From Holosporales bacterium (GTDB lineage Bacteria > Pseudomonadota > Alphaproteobacteria > Paracaedibacterales > UBA11393), in assembly GCA_003542655.1 (NCBI GenBank), contig DPKF01000116.1, positions 1 to 13,756 on the forward strand: a DNA stretch of 13,756 nt, read 5' to 3'. The notes under the pieces were generated by a model, which was not told where the DNA came from, made no database searches, and saw nothing but the letters and a program-made list of their open reading frames with translations. The translations under genes and the position numbers were made by a program. Shown here one piece after another: positions 6,958 through 13,756 of the stretch. Position 1 is the stretch's first letter; the number at the start of each line of letters is the position of its first letter.

Positions 6958-6973
6958 CTTGGCAGCGAGCTAC
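6958..6973 (-). other. short 5S-rRNA-3'-end-like sequence
   Basis: The minus strand reads GTAGCTCGCTGCCAAG, close to the usual alphaproteobacterial 5S rRNA 3' end (GTAGGTCGCTGCCA). The rest of a 5S gene is not present on either side, so at most this is a fragment. It may be coincidence. It lies between the symporter stop and the terminator, so it is probably transcribed as part of the operon trailer. Confidence 0.15.
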
Positions 6974-7001
6974 CGAGATTTCAGCTATGCGGGTTAAAAT
7001 T

Positions 7002-8261
7002 TTATCCAGCTTTTGACATTTTATTTTTTTTATCACTCAGAGAAAAGATAGCACAAACCAAATGTATATACATTGTAAAGGCCGTTCTAATTGAATCAAT
7101 AACGGGATCAATTGCAGCGAATAACGTAATGGCAAAACTTGATGGCACACCAACCGGAGATAAGATCATAGATAATAATCCAATGTTTACAATTCCAGAA
7201 GACACGGCAGCAAAGCCAGCAAAGAACACAAGCAGCGCAATATTAATATACTCATATACGCCCAATGGTATTGCAAATATTTGAGCGGTTAAAACGGCCA
7301 CAAAACCAAAATAATAAACATTGCCAAATCTAAATAAAGCAATACTTAAAGGTATATATAGATCCACCTTATTACTATCAATACCAAATTCAGCCATTAA
7401 GGTATTCATATATGTTGGCATCGTCGCAATAGGACTGCCTGTACTGGCTGATATAATAATAACATTCTTCATTTTACTAAATATTGAAAAATATCCAACG
7501 TTTAATTTCTTTGCGATCAGTACATTCAAGCTCAATATAATGAAAAGCATAGAACCAATGAAACAGATAATAGACGTAAAAAATATTTTAAAAATCTCGA
7601 CAGATAAATTAACAAACTTAATTGAAAAAATACAAATAATCCCAACAGGTAAAAACTTTGTAATCCAACCAATAATTGTCTTAAAAATTGAATCGCCTGC
7701 AGCAATCAGTGTGCCAAATGACTCTTTTTGGCTGCCACTTAAAAATCCAGCAGCACTTCCTACAAGCACTGAAAATAATATCACTTGTAAAACAAGGGAC
7801 GATTGCAACGATACAAAAATATTGCTTGTAAAGATAGAACGTACTAAATCGATAATGTTTTGTGTTTTTTCCAAAGGATCATTAATCCCAACATATATTG
7901 GCTGGGAGCTTTCCCCAGAGCTTCCTAAACGTAGGAAATCAGGATTATCTGCTATAGGGTATCCCGTTCTAAATATTTCCGCTAGTAATATACTCATAAA
8001 AACAAGCATTAGTGTTACAATCATATATTTTGATAAAAACCGAGCTGTCGTATTATCACCAGTTTTAATCGCAACAACATTTGAAATTGCCTTAATGATA
8101 GACATCATAAGCAAAGGCATAACGCACATTTGCAAAAGTGACATATACATTTCACCTGGTTTTTCCAATGCATATGCAACACCTGGAAAATACCATGCAA
8201 TTACGGCCGAAAGTATAAAGGCTAGAACAATAGCCTTTGGAGATTTTAAAAATGTCATCAT
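7002..8261 (-). CDS. divergent dicarboxylate/amino acid:cation symporter (DAACS)
   Basis: A 419-residue inner-membrane protein with about eight hydrophobic segments and the layout of the sodium:dicarboxylate symporter family (GltP/GltPh, DctA), which takes up glutamate, aspartate, C4-dicarboxylates or neutral amino acids with Na+ or H+. The re-entrant HP1 loop is recognisable as SASTGSPIATMP (271-282). TM8 carries D385, D389 and R392 in DPVIDSIRTAFTM, matching the substrate-binding Asp/Arg pair. The usual TM7 NMDGT is replaced by RFGNVYY (311-317), and HP2 reads AAVSSGIVNIG instead of a GxPGAG-type loop, so substrate or ion coupling may differ. Start: the ATG at 8261 has GAGGA 9 nt upstream and overlaps the preceding stop as ATGA; a second ATG follows at 8258. 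It is the last gene of the operon, ending before the terminator at 6896-6922. Being coupled to a periplasmic binding protein, it may import an amino acid used by the upstream ligase; that is inference. Confidence 0.8.
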   Translation of the reverse strand: MMTFLKSPKAIVLAFILSAVIAWYFPGVAYALEKPGEMYMSLLQMCVMPLLMMSIIKAISNVVAIKTGDNTTARFLSKYMIVTLMLVFMSILLAEIFRTGYPIADNPDFLRLGSSGESSQPIYVGINDPLEKTQNIIDLVRSIFTSNIFVSLQSSLVLQVILFSVLVGSAAGFLSGSQKESFGTLIAAGDSIFKTIIGWITKFLPVGIICIFSIKFVNLSVEIFKIFFTSIICFIGSMLFIILSLNVLIAKKLNVGYFSIFSKMKNVIIISASTGSPIATMPTYMNTLMAEFGIDSNKVDLYIPLSIALFRFGNVYYFGFVAVLTAQIFAIPLGVYEYINIALLVFFAGFAAVSSGIVNIGLLSMILSPVGVPSSFAITLFAAIDPVIDSIRTAFTMYIHLVCAIFSLSDKKNKMSKAG

Positions 8262-9226
8262 CTTAATTTATCCTCATATTTTGCAAATATTTCATCTAAT
8301 GATAATTTTAGTGATTGCGTATTCTCTAAAAGCATATCAATAAAGTCAGCCAATTTTGGTTTTTTTGGGTCTGTTACAATAAATATTGGATCTTTTTTAT
8401 CCTTCAAAATAACAGATTTATATCGTAAATTTAGCTTCGGATCATCAAACAATATTTTTCTAATTTCATTGTTATCTCTCATGCTGCCAATACATTTACC
8501 TTCCTTCAAGAATTGAATGGTCTCTTCTGCTGTTTCAGCGCCAAGAATATCCACTCCAGGGAACAATTCCTGTGCCACACGCACCTGTGAAGACCCTTTA
8601 ATGGCGCACAACCTATAGCCACTTTCTTTAGAAAACAACCCACTTAAAGACAAAGAACTAGGAGCAGACCTATTGATCATGAAGGCAGCATACAACTCAA
8701 TATATGGATCCTGAGAGTAAATAACACGTTTAGCGCGCTCCATTGTATAACTTAGTTTTGAAATTGCTATATCTGCTTTACCTTCATGTACAAGCTGAAT
8801 AATTTCATCAAACGTTTTTGCTGTGCGCAAATATTCTACTTTAACGTCAGGACCGATTGCCTTTGCGATAGCCTCAGCAATTTCGGGGTCATTTCCAATA
8901 GTGTTACCTTCTTTATCCACAAAATAAAATGGTGGTTTATCTTGATAGTACATAGCAACAATTAACTTGCCACGTTTCTGTATAGCTAAAATATCATCAA
9001 AAACTTGAACAGCCGAAAAAGCAAATTTCTTTTCAGGCTTTGGCGTTTCAACAACGACAGCATTTTTATCTTTTACCGAATCAGGAACAACCGCTTTTTG
9101 TTGAGAACTTGCTGCCTGAACAGCTTTAGAGTCTTTTTTTTGAGCGTGAACATCGTCACACACCGAAAATAAAAACATGGTGCATAAACCATGCACTATC
9201 AGGGACTTCATCTTCACTTGGTTCAT
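8258..9226 (-). CDS. periplasmic amino-acid-binding protein (SBP family 3)
   Basis: An extracellular solute-binding protein of family 3, the type that delivers polar amino acids to ABC transporters. With the ATG at 9226 it has 322 residues: a signal peptide (basic n-region, core LIVHGLCTMFLFSVC, cleavage likely after VHA), a polar Lys/Ala/Val-rich linker of about 40 residues, then the binding domain. Family features are GKLIVAMYYQDKPPFYF, GNDPEIAEAIAKAIG, and YTMERAKRVIYSQDPY, whose Arg normally holds the ligand carboxylate. The cysteine before the cleavage site is not in a lipobox. The frame is open to ATG 9259, whose AAAGG is only 1 nt away; GTG 9244 has GGAG 9 nt upstream, and ATG 9211 is also possible. 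The true start is unsettled. It lies just after gshA and overlaps the symporter by 4 bp. No ABC permease or ATPase gene is nearby, so it may serve the symporter, a distant transporter, or a sensor. Cysteine, glutamate or glutamine are plausible ligands, by context only. Confidence 0.82.
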   Translation of the reverse strand: MNQVKMKSLIVHGLCTMFLFSVCDDVHAQKKDSKAVQAASSQQKAVVPDSVKDKNAVVVETPKPEKKFAFSAVQVFDDILAIQKRGKLIVAMYYQDKPPFYFVDKEGNTIGNDPEIAEAIAKAIGPDVKVEYLRTAKTFDEIIQLVHEGKADIAISKLSYTMERAKRVIYSQDPYIELYAAFMINRSAPSSLSLSGLFSKESGYRLCAIKGSSQVRVAQELFPGVDILGAETAEETIQFLKEGKCIGSMRDNNEIRKILFDDPKLNLRYKSVILKDKKDPIFIVTDPKKPKLADFIDMLLENTQSLKLSLDEIFAKYEDKLR

Positions 9227-9263
9227 AGCTATACCACTAATCACTCTTTGTATCTCCATACCT

Positions 9264-10559
9264 TTAATTCGACCATTTTCTAATAAAACTTGTCAAGTCC
9301 ATGTTATTAAAATCATTGCGAATGTCAGTTGAGAGAGATACGCCTCTTTCCATCAGCTCGTACAATGGTTCTAAATATATTGCCTCTTGATTGTGGCGAT
9401 TGCATAAACCATTTTTTGCAAAAAGCAAAAGCTGACAAATCAAATCTTTGTTTTTTTTCACACTATGAATGTTTTTATCGGCTATATCTTCTCGCCATTT
9501 TATAAATTCATCTTTCTGTATTGATAGTGCTAATTCATATGCAGCATCTAAGGAAGCTGAATCATATAAAATACCCGTCCAAAATGCCGGCATTGCAAAT
9601 GTATATGGGGGCGGCACAACATCAAACCCCCGTAATTCAATAATTTTTTTTAATCGAATATCTGGATAGGTTGTCCCTATAAACGATAATAAATCCGATT
9701 CTGTTGGAAATTCACCTGGAAGTGCCTTAAGGTTACCTTGCATAAAATCATAAAAACTTTCCCCCATGCATGGTATGTATTTCTTATCGCGCATTAAGAA
9801 AATCATTGAAATTTTTAAAATTTTATCCAAATATGACTCTAACGATTGTGGCTGATTCATCGCAAAACAAGCACTGCTTCGATTTGTATCTACCTGATTC
9901 CAAATATGACATCGGTAACTTTCATAGGAAGATACCTGCCCCTCAACAATTGGCGACGATAACAAGAGTGATGAAATCAGTGGTTGGAATGTTGTGACAA
10001 TGGTGATTTTTTTCATCAAATCTATTTCAGATTTGTAATCAAAACTGACCTGAAGCGCGCATGTACTACGCAACATGGTTCGCCCCCAATAACCTAAATA
10101 TGATTCCATATAATCGTAGCGTTGTTTGGGGATAGTAGGTATGTTATCAATCTTTGTGACTGGATCGAATCCTAAAGAGCATAAAAAATAATTCTGTGGT
10201 AAATCTTGATTGAATTTTTCATAGTCTTGCTTATACGCATGTGCCAATTCATGGATTGTTTTATATGGTTTGCTGGAATATTCAAATTGTCCACCACGCT
10301 CTAACGAAAGATTTTTGCCATCCTTTACAAGTTCCACATGTTCTTTAAATTCTGCAATAGGATCCCACTGCCACCCATTTTTTTCTTTTTGTTCAAATAA
10401 CGCTTTTAAAAAAGCATAATCCACACGTTTTGGTATTGTTTTAGAACAATCAAATAGAAAACTTTCCTGTTCAATACCTATCAAACACTGATCATCTTTT
10501 TTAAAGTAAGATGAAAAGAGATTGTAGATATCCTCTATATTTCTAAGAATTTTTGCCAT
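9264..10559 (-). CDS. gshA: glutamate-cysteine ligase (GCS2 / plant-alphaproteobacterial type)
   Basis: A cytoplasmic ligase joining L-glutamate and L-cysteine with ATP into gamma-glutamylcysteine, the first step of glutathione synthesis. The 431 residues carry the signatures of the plant/alphaproteobacterial GCS2 class: the metal/glutamate motif GIEQESFLF (about 28-36), SLERGGQFEYS (85-95), MLRSTCALQVSFDY (162-175), YRCHIWNQVDTNR (215-227) and TYPDIRLKKIIELRGFD (297-313). The frame is open upstream to 10637, but I chose the ATG at 10559. It sits 1 nt after the cyclase stop, removes an overlap of about 75 bp, and begins where family homology is expected. There is no clear Shine-Dalgarno, so translation is probably coupled to the cyclase gene. 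The length is slightly shorter than the usual 440-460. gshB, the second glutathione enzyme, is not in the window. EgtA-like or other gamma-glutamyl ligases share the fold and cannot be fully excluded. Confidence 0.87.
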   Translation of the reverse strand: MAKILRNIEDIYNLFSSYFKKDDQCLIGIEQESFLFDCSKTIPKRVDYAFLKALFEQKEKNGWQWDPIAEFKEHVELVKDGKNLSLERGGQFEYSSKPYKTIHELAHAYKQDYEKFNQDLPQNYFLCSLGFDPVTKIDNIPTIPKQRYDYMESYLGYWGRTMLRSTCALQVSFDYKSEIDLMKKITIVTTFQPLISSLLLSSPIVEGQVSSYESYRCHIWNQVDTNRSSACFAMNQPQSLESYLDKILKISMIFLMRDKKYIPCMGESFYDFMQGNLKALPGEFPTESDLLSFIGTTYPDIRLKKIIELRGFDVVPPPYTFAMPAFWTGILYDSASLDAAYELALSIQKDEFIKWREDIADKNIHSVKKNKDLICQLLLFAKNGLCNRHNQEAIYLEPLYELMERGVSLSTDIRNDFNNMDLTSFIRKWSN

Positions 10560-10560
10560 T

Positions 10561-12729
10561 TTATTTTGAATCCATGTGTTTGACCACACCCTCCCAATTA
10601 TCTTCTGGAGGCTTTTTAATATGCTTCTTACATTCATCCATCATCATTGTGACAGGACCATCTTTTATGGCAATATCTTCAAAGATCTCCAATGCACTTT
10701 TAAACCGTTTTTGTTCTAAATAGTCAAAAGCAACAAGATATTTTTCATAATCACGTGTTGCTTGTGGGGATAATAATAATGCTGTGTCAATATGTTTAAA
10801 AGCGCCCATCAATTCATAAATTGGAATCGCTGCACTTTTTCCTTTAACAGAAACTTTTCCAAGAGGTCTTGCAAAAAAATCACCGTTAACTTTAGCATAT
10901 GTATCCCCAGATATAATAATATTTGTTTTATAGTATTTATTAAGGCCTTCTAGGCGTGAACATAAATTAACATCATCACCTATTGCCGTATAATTTAAAC
11001 GAGAATTTGATCCAATGTTACCAACAAGTACTGTGGCAGTATGAATACCAATACGTGTTGCAAATGGAAACAGTCCAAGATTAATCCAATCAGAATTTTT
11101 CATATTTAAAATACGTTGAATTTGAAGCGCCGCATGACAAACACGTTGAGCGTGATCTGGAATAAATTCAGGCGCCCCCCAAAAAGCCATAATAGAATCA
11201 CCAATAAACTTATCAATGGTTGCATGTTGTTTGGTCATAATGTCTGTGAGTGCTGTAAAATAATCAGTCAACTGCTCTAAAAGTTCTTTTGGTTTTACTT
11301 GTTCAGAAACGGTTGTAAACCCTTCAATATCGCTAAAAAATAAGCTAATTTCACGTTGTTCGCCACCAAGATTAATAGAGGTGTTATCGTGTAAAAGCTT
11401 TAATACCAAATCTTTTGGCACATATTTTGAAAAAGATTCCATACTTCTTTGCATAGAATCCATTGAAGTTGACAACTGTTGCAGTTCTACAATTGAAGAT
11501 TTAACAGGCACTATTGATTCTAATTCAAAATTTTCTATTTTCTGTGCATTACCTGAAAGACGCGCAATAAGCGATGAAACTTTTCTTGCAAACAAAAACA
11601 TAATCAGTGCTGACCCTAAAACCAATAAAAGGCATTTTAAAAATGTTGTCATTTGCAATTTTTGAATTGATTCCAGAAATTCATGATCGGGTGTCAGGTT
11701 AATAAGGGTCCATTGCATATCACCTATTTTCAAATTGGATATTTGTGCAAGAATATGATGATCATCTTGTTCAATATAAAATGATTTTTCTTGAGAATAC
11801 TTTAAGTCAAATATTCTTTTTACAATTGCAAATTCTTGATTGTTAACCGTTGGTAATTCAAATTTGTTATTTTTTTCAACCATCGCCAAATTTTCAGTCG
11901 ATGATATAATACGTCCACTATCATCAATTAAATACAATTGAGATGTTTCAATAGTTTTTGCATTTTTTAAAATGTCTGTTAATGAAGATAACGTAATATC
12001 TATTGCTAAAACACCCTTTGGCTTATCATCCCCGTTATTAATAGGAAAAGAAGCTGTAACGCCCGGTTCTTTTATGCTGCCTGTAAAAACATAAACATCT
12101 GTCCAAAAAATGTTTTTATTATTAAGTGTAAACCATGGGCGTTTTGTTGGAAAAAAATCTGCATTTTCCAACTCTTCAGAGTCTAAAATTTCTTCTTTAT
12201 CATCAAGGTAATACCACTTTTCAATACGTGTATTTTCTTCAACTATAGTATTAATAACCTTCCACGCTATTTTTGTATTGCGCGGTAATTTTTTCGACGT
12301 ATCTTTTCTATAAGATTGCGTATCATTTTTAGGCAAAATGGCCGCAAAATAATCATCACTTAAACCAAAAAAGATACTGGCAATACTTTTATTGGAATCG
12401 AAAGCACTGCTTATTATTTTAATCGCATTAATTGGTGGTTCATATGTTTCTGGAATTTGCTCAATAACATTTGATGTCATTAACAACAAAGTTTCAACCT
12501 TTTTAAACTCATCATTAATGTTGTCCAAAACGTTACGCTTTGCTATTTCCATAAAATTTTGCGTATTTTGAATTAAGACGTCATAATTGTTTTTTTGTGA
12601 ATATAGAATAACAAAAAGAGTTGTGGCCAAAAGTATAGCTACATTACCAAAGACAATGCCGAATTTAATAGACCTAATATATTTAAATAGTTTCGACCAT
12701 ATAGACTTTTGCTCAATAGAATTATTCAT
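10561..12729 (-). CDS. membrane-bound class III adenylate cyclase with extracytoplasmic sensor
   Basis: A 722-residue inner-membrane cyclase predicted to make cAMP from ATP. One membrane segment (about residues 25-44), a roughly 310-residue extracytoplasmic region resembling a double-Cache ligand sensor (with KRPWFTLNNKNIFWTDVYV and GVLAIDITLSSL), a second membrane segment (about 363-382), a HAMP-like linker (to about 435) and the catalytic domain (about 460-640). The catalytic set is complete: metal-binding D467 in FFSDIEGFT and D511 in KFIGDSIMAFW, base-selecting K507 and T581 in NYTAIGDDVN, and transition-state N588 and R592. The Lys/Thr pair favours ATP over GTP. A helical tail of about 75 residues follows. 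Start: GTG 12738 and ATG 12735 are too close to AAAGG (12743-12739); ATG 12729 has ideal 8-nt spacing. First gene of the operon, 1 nt before gshA. The sensor presumably binds a small periplasmic molecule, perhaps an amino acid. Confidence 0.88.
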   Translation of the reverse strand: MNNSIEQKSIWSKLFKYIRSIKFGIVFGNVAILLATTLFVILYSQKNNYDVLIQNTQNFMEIAKRNVLDNINDEFKKVETLLLMTSNVIEQIPETYEPPINAIKIISSAFDSNKSIASIFFGLSDDYFAAILPKNDTQSYRKDTSKKLPRNTKIAWKVINTIVEENTRIEKWYYLDDKEEILDSEELENADFFPTKRPWFTLNNKNIFWTDVYVFTGSIKEPGVTASFPINNGDDKPKGVLAIDITLSSLTDILKNAKTIETSQLYLIDDSGRIISSTENLAMVEKNNKFELPTVNNQEFAIVKRIFDLKYSQEKSFYIEQDDHHILAQISNLKIGDMQWTLINLTPDHEFLESIQKLQMTTFLKCLLLVLGSALIMFLFARKVSSLIARLSGNAQKIENFELESIVPVKSSIVELQQLSTSMDSMQRSMESFSKYVPKDLVLKLLHDNTSINLGGEQREISLFFSDIEGFTTVSEQVKPKELLEQLTDYFTALTDIMTKQHATIDKFIGDSIMAFWGAPEFIPDHAQRVCHAALQIQRILNMKNSDWINLGLFPFATRIGIHTATVLVGNIGSNSRLNYTAIGDDVNLCSRLEGLNKYYKTNIIISGDTYAKVNGDFFARPLGKVSVKGKSAAIPIYELMGAFKHIDTALLLSPQATRDYEKYLVAFDYLEQKRFKSALEIFEDIAIKDGPVTMMMDECKKHIKKPPEDNWEGVVKHMDSK

Positions 12730-12750
12730 AATCATCACCTTTATCAGAGC

Positions 12751-12779
12751 ACAATAAATGTACTCACCTTAACTGTAAA
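12751..12779 (-). promoter_or_regulatory. predicted promoter of the cyclase-gshA operon
   Basis: On the minus strand, TTTACA (12779-12774), a 17-bp spacer, then TATTGT (12756-12751), with transcription starting near 12744. The leader would be very short (about 15 nt), starting almost at the Shine-Dalgarno AAAGG. The -35 hexamer lies inside the inverted repeat at 12769-12803, so a protein bound there would block or adjust this promoter. Confidence 0.45.
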
Positions 12780-12803
12780 AGAATAATCTTAAAATACAGT
12801 TAA
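12769..12803. promoter_or_regulatory. 9-bp inverted repeat, candidate operator of the cyclase operon
   Basis: TTAACTGTA (12769-12777) and its exact complement TACAGTTAA (12795-12803) are separated by 17 bp, giving a centre-to-centre distance of 26 bp. The left half overlaps the predicted -35 box of the cyclase promoter. The spacing is wide for one dimer but suits two sites or a looped tetramer. The repeat is seen directly; the operator role is inferred. Confidence 0.45.
12789..12803. promoter_or_regulatory. second CtrA-like box TTAA-N7-TTAA
   Basis: TTAA (12789-12792), seven bases, TTAA (12800-12803); on the minus strand it reads TTAAC at its 5' side. It lies just upstream of the cyclase -35 box and shares its right half with the 9-bp inverted repeat. 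Chance is quite possible in AT-rich intergenic DNA. Confidence 0.3.
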
Positions 12804-12829
12804 TTTTATAATCATTTTTCATAAGTTTT

Positions 12830-12851
12830 GTTTAGCAGTACCAAACTAAAC
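12830..12851. repeat. short inverted repeat GTTTAG/CTAAAC
   Basis: GTTTAG (12830-12835) and CTAAAC (12846-12851) form a 6-bp inverted repeat with a 10-nt spacer. It lies midway between the divergent cyclase and tuf promoters, about 25 bp upstream of the proposed tuf -35 box. It may be an activator site or chance. Confidence 0.25.
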
Positions 12852-12873
12852 GCAAGAAAAAACACTAAAGATA

Positions 12874-12902
12874 TTGTCATTTGTAGAAGGGTCGTTTATC
12901 CT
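12874..12902 (+). promoter_or_regulatory. predicted tuf promoter
   Basis: TTGTCA (12874-12879), exactly 17 bp, then TATCCT (12897-12902), giving a start near 12909 and a leader of about 30 nt. The -35 is close to consensus and the -10 is moderate. The AT-rich run at 12911-12920 offers an alternative -10, but no good -35 fits it. Confidence 0.45.
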
Positions 12903-12906
12903 TCTA
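12884..12906 (+). promoter_or_regulatory. inverted repeat TAGAAGG/CCTTCTA over the tuf promoter
   Basis: TAGAAGG (12884-12890) and CCTTCTA (12900-12906) form a perfect 7-bp inverted repeat with a 9-nt spacer. It covers the spacer and -10 of the proposed tuf promoter, so it could be an operator. If transcription starts further upstream it would instead be an RNA hairpin in the leader, followed after 11 nt by seven T, resembling an attenuator. Confidence 0.45.
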
Positions 12907-12938
12907 GTACATATATATTTTTTTATTAGAGGGCTATT

Positions 12939-13756
12939 ATGGCAAAAGCGAAATTTGAAAGAAATAAACCACACTGTAATATAGGAACGATTGGTCACGT
13001 TGACCATGGTAAAACCACCTTAACAGCATCGATTACAAAAGTATTATCAGAAACTGGTGGTGCTGTATTTAAAGCATACGACCAAATTGATGGTGCACCT
13101 GAAGAACGCGCACGTGGTATTACCATTTCAACAGCACACGTTGAATATGAAACACCAAACCGTCACTATGCCCACGTTGATTGTCCTGGACACGCTGACT
13201 ATGTTAAGAACATGATCACAGGTGCGGCACAAATGGACGGTGCAATTTTGGTTTGCTCAGCAGCAGATGGCCCGATGCCACAAACACGTGAACACATTTT
13301 GCTAGCACGCCAAGTTGGCGTTCCTGCACTTGTTGTTTTCATGAACAAGATTGACCAAGTTGATGACGAAGAATTGGCCGATTTAGTTGAAATGGAAATT
13401 CGCGAACTTCTATCTTCTTATGATTTCCCAGGTGATGATATCCCCGTGATTCGTGGTTCAGCACTATGTGCCCTAGAAGGTAAAGAACCTGCCATTGGAA
13501 AAGAAGCAATTTTAAAGTTGATGGACGCTGTTGATAGCTATATTCCACAACCAAAGCGCCAGGTTGACCTTCCATATTTGATGCCAATTGAAGACGTATT
13601 CTCCATTTCTGGTCGTGGAACGGTTGTGACGGGTCGTATTGAACGTGGTATTATCAACGTTGGTGAAGAAATTGAAATTATCGGTATCCGCCCGACACAA
13701 AAAACAGTTTGTACGGGTGTTGAAATGTTCCGTAAACTTCTTGATCGTGGAGAAGC
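12939..13756 (+). CDS. tuf: elongation factor Tu (3' end outside the window)
   Basis: The first 272 residues of EF-Tu, the GTPase that brings aminoacyl-tRNA to the ribosome; the window edge cuts it, about two thirds present. All G-motifs are intact: G1 GHVDHGKT (19-26), G2 RGITIS (59-64), G3 DCPGH (81-85) with the catalytic H85, G4 NKID (136-139) and G5 SAL (174-176). Domain II begins around residue 210, with ISGRGTVVTGRIERG. The N-terminus AKAKFERNKPHCNIGTIGH is typical of alphaproteobacteria. The Shine-Dalgarno AGAGGG (12928-12933) lies 5 nt before the ATG. The gene is divergent from the cyclase operon and has its own promoter, so it is not a downstream member of a str operon (rpsL-rpsG-fusA-tuf) here. 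Its codon use appears less AT-rich than its neighbours', as expected for a highly expressed gene. Being partial it has no stop codon in view. Confidence 0.97.
   Translation, partial: MAKAKFERNKPHCNIGTIGHVDHGKTTLTASITKVLSETGGAVFKAYDQIDGAPEERARGITISTAHVEYETPNRHYAHVDCPGHADYVKNMITGAAQMDGAILVCSAADGPMPQTREHILLARQVGVPALVVFMNKIDQVDDEELADLVEMEIRELLSSYDFPGDDIPVIRGSALCALEGKEPAIGKEAILKLMDAVDSYIPQPKRQVDLPYLMPIEDVFSISGRGTVVTGRIERGIINVGEEIEIIGIRPTQKTVCTGVEMFRKLLDRGE

Noticed and set aside
7321..8343. 340-residue open frame on the plus strand opposite the symporter
   Set aside because: It is the antisense shadow of a clear membrane transporter. Its Ile/Lys/Ser-rich composition follows from reverse reading of hydrophobic codons; there are no family motifs, and the sense strand has motifs, RBS and operon context.
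10560..10637. 26-codon N-terminal extension of gshA into the cyclase gene
   Set aside because: It would overlap the cyclase coding end by about 75 bp and adds no ligase motif. The ATG at 10559 directly after the cyclase stop fits the tight operon.
13339..13700. Minus-strand frames (82 and 62 residues) opposite tuf
   Set aside because: Shadows of EF-Tu, whose G-motifs are intact on the plus strand.
1..13756. CRISPR arrays, tRNA genes, toxin-antitoxin pairs, prophage genes
   Set aside because: No regularly spaced direct repeats, no tRNA cloverleaf sequences, no small paired genes and no phage structural genes were seen on reading both strands. The tyrosine recombinase is of the housekeeping Xer type.

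Overview
The window looks like a chromosomal segment of an AT-rich alphaproteobacterium, most likely a host-associated lineage such as Holosporales. This is an inference from three things: a CckA-type hybrid kinase, an EF-Tu of alphaproteobacterial character, and a separate PDH E1-alpha/E1-beta pair whose beta subunit has no N-terminal lipoyl domain. No database search was possible. All gene calls rest on motifs and gene context.

Layout. Positions 1-238 are a leader region with a CtrA-like TTAA-N7-TTAAC box and a near-palindrome. At 239-1111 (+) is an unrecognised secreted protein. The convergent gap 1112-1338 holds a 13-bp inverted repeat, a sequence resembling an IS3-family end, and a palindrome touching the xerD stop codon. 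The minus strand then carries pdhA (5745-6728), pdhB (4755-5741), cckA (2244-4655) and xerD (1339-2247), transcribed right to left. A good promoter (TTTACA, 17 bp, TGA-TATAGT) lies before pdhA. pdhB follows pdhA by 3 nt. cckA starts 99 bp after pdhB, and xerD overlaps cckA through ATGA. The gap 6729-7001 holds this promoter, a second IS-end-like sequence and a hairpin terminator.

A second minus-strand operon reads from 12729 down to 7002 with very tight junctions: a membrane-bound class III adenylate cyclase with a large extracytoplasmic sensor, a glutamate-cysteine ligase (first step of glutathione synthesis), a periplasmic family-3 amino-acid-binding protein, and a divergent dicarboxylate/amino-acid:cation symporter. 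Four genes for sensing, periplasmic capture, uptake and glutathione-precursor synthesis in one transcription unit form the most interesting assembly here. The operon ends at the terminator at 6896-6922.

The right end carries the start of tuf (EF-Tu, +, cut by the window edge), transcribed divergently from the cyclase operon. The 209 bp between them hold a 9-bp inverted repeat covering the cyclase -35 box, a second CtrA-like box, and a hairpin/palindrome overlapping the tuf promoter. CckA is, in well-studied alphaproteobacteria, the kinase at the top of the CtrA pathway, so the two CtrA-like boxes suggest (but do not prove) a regulatory link within the window.
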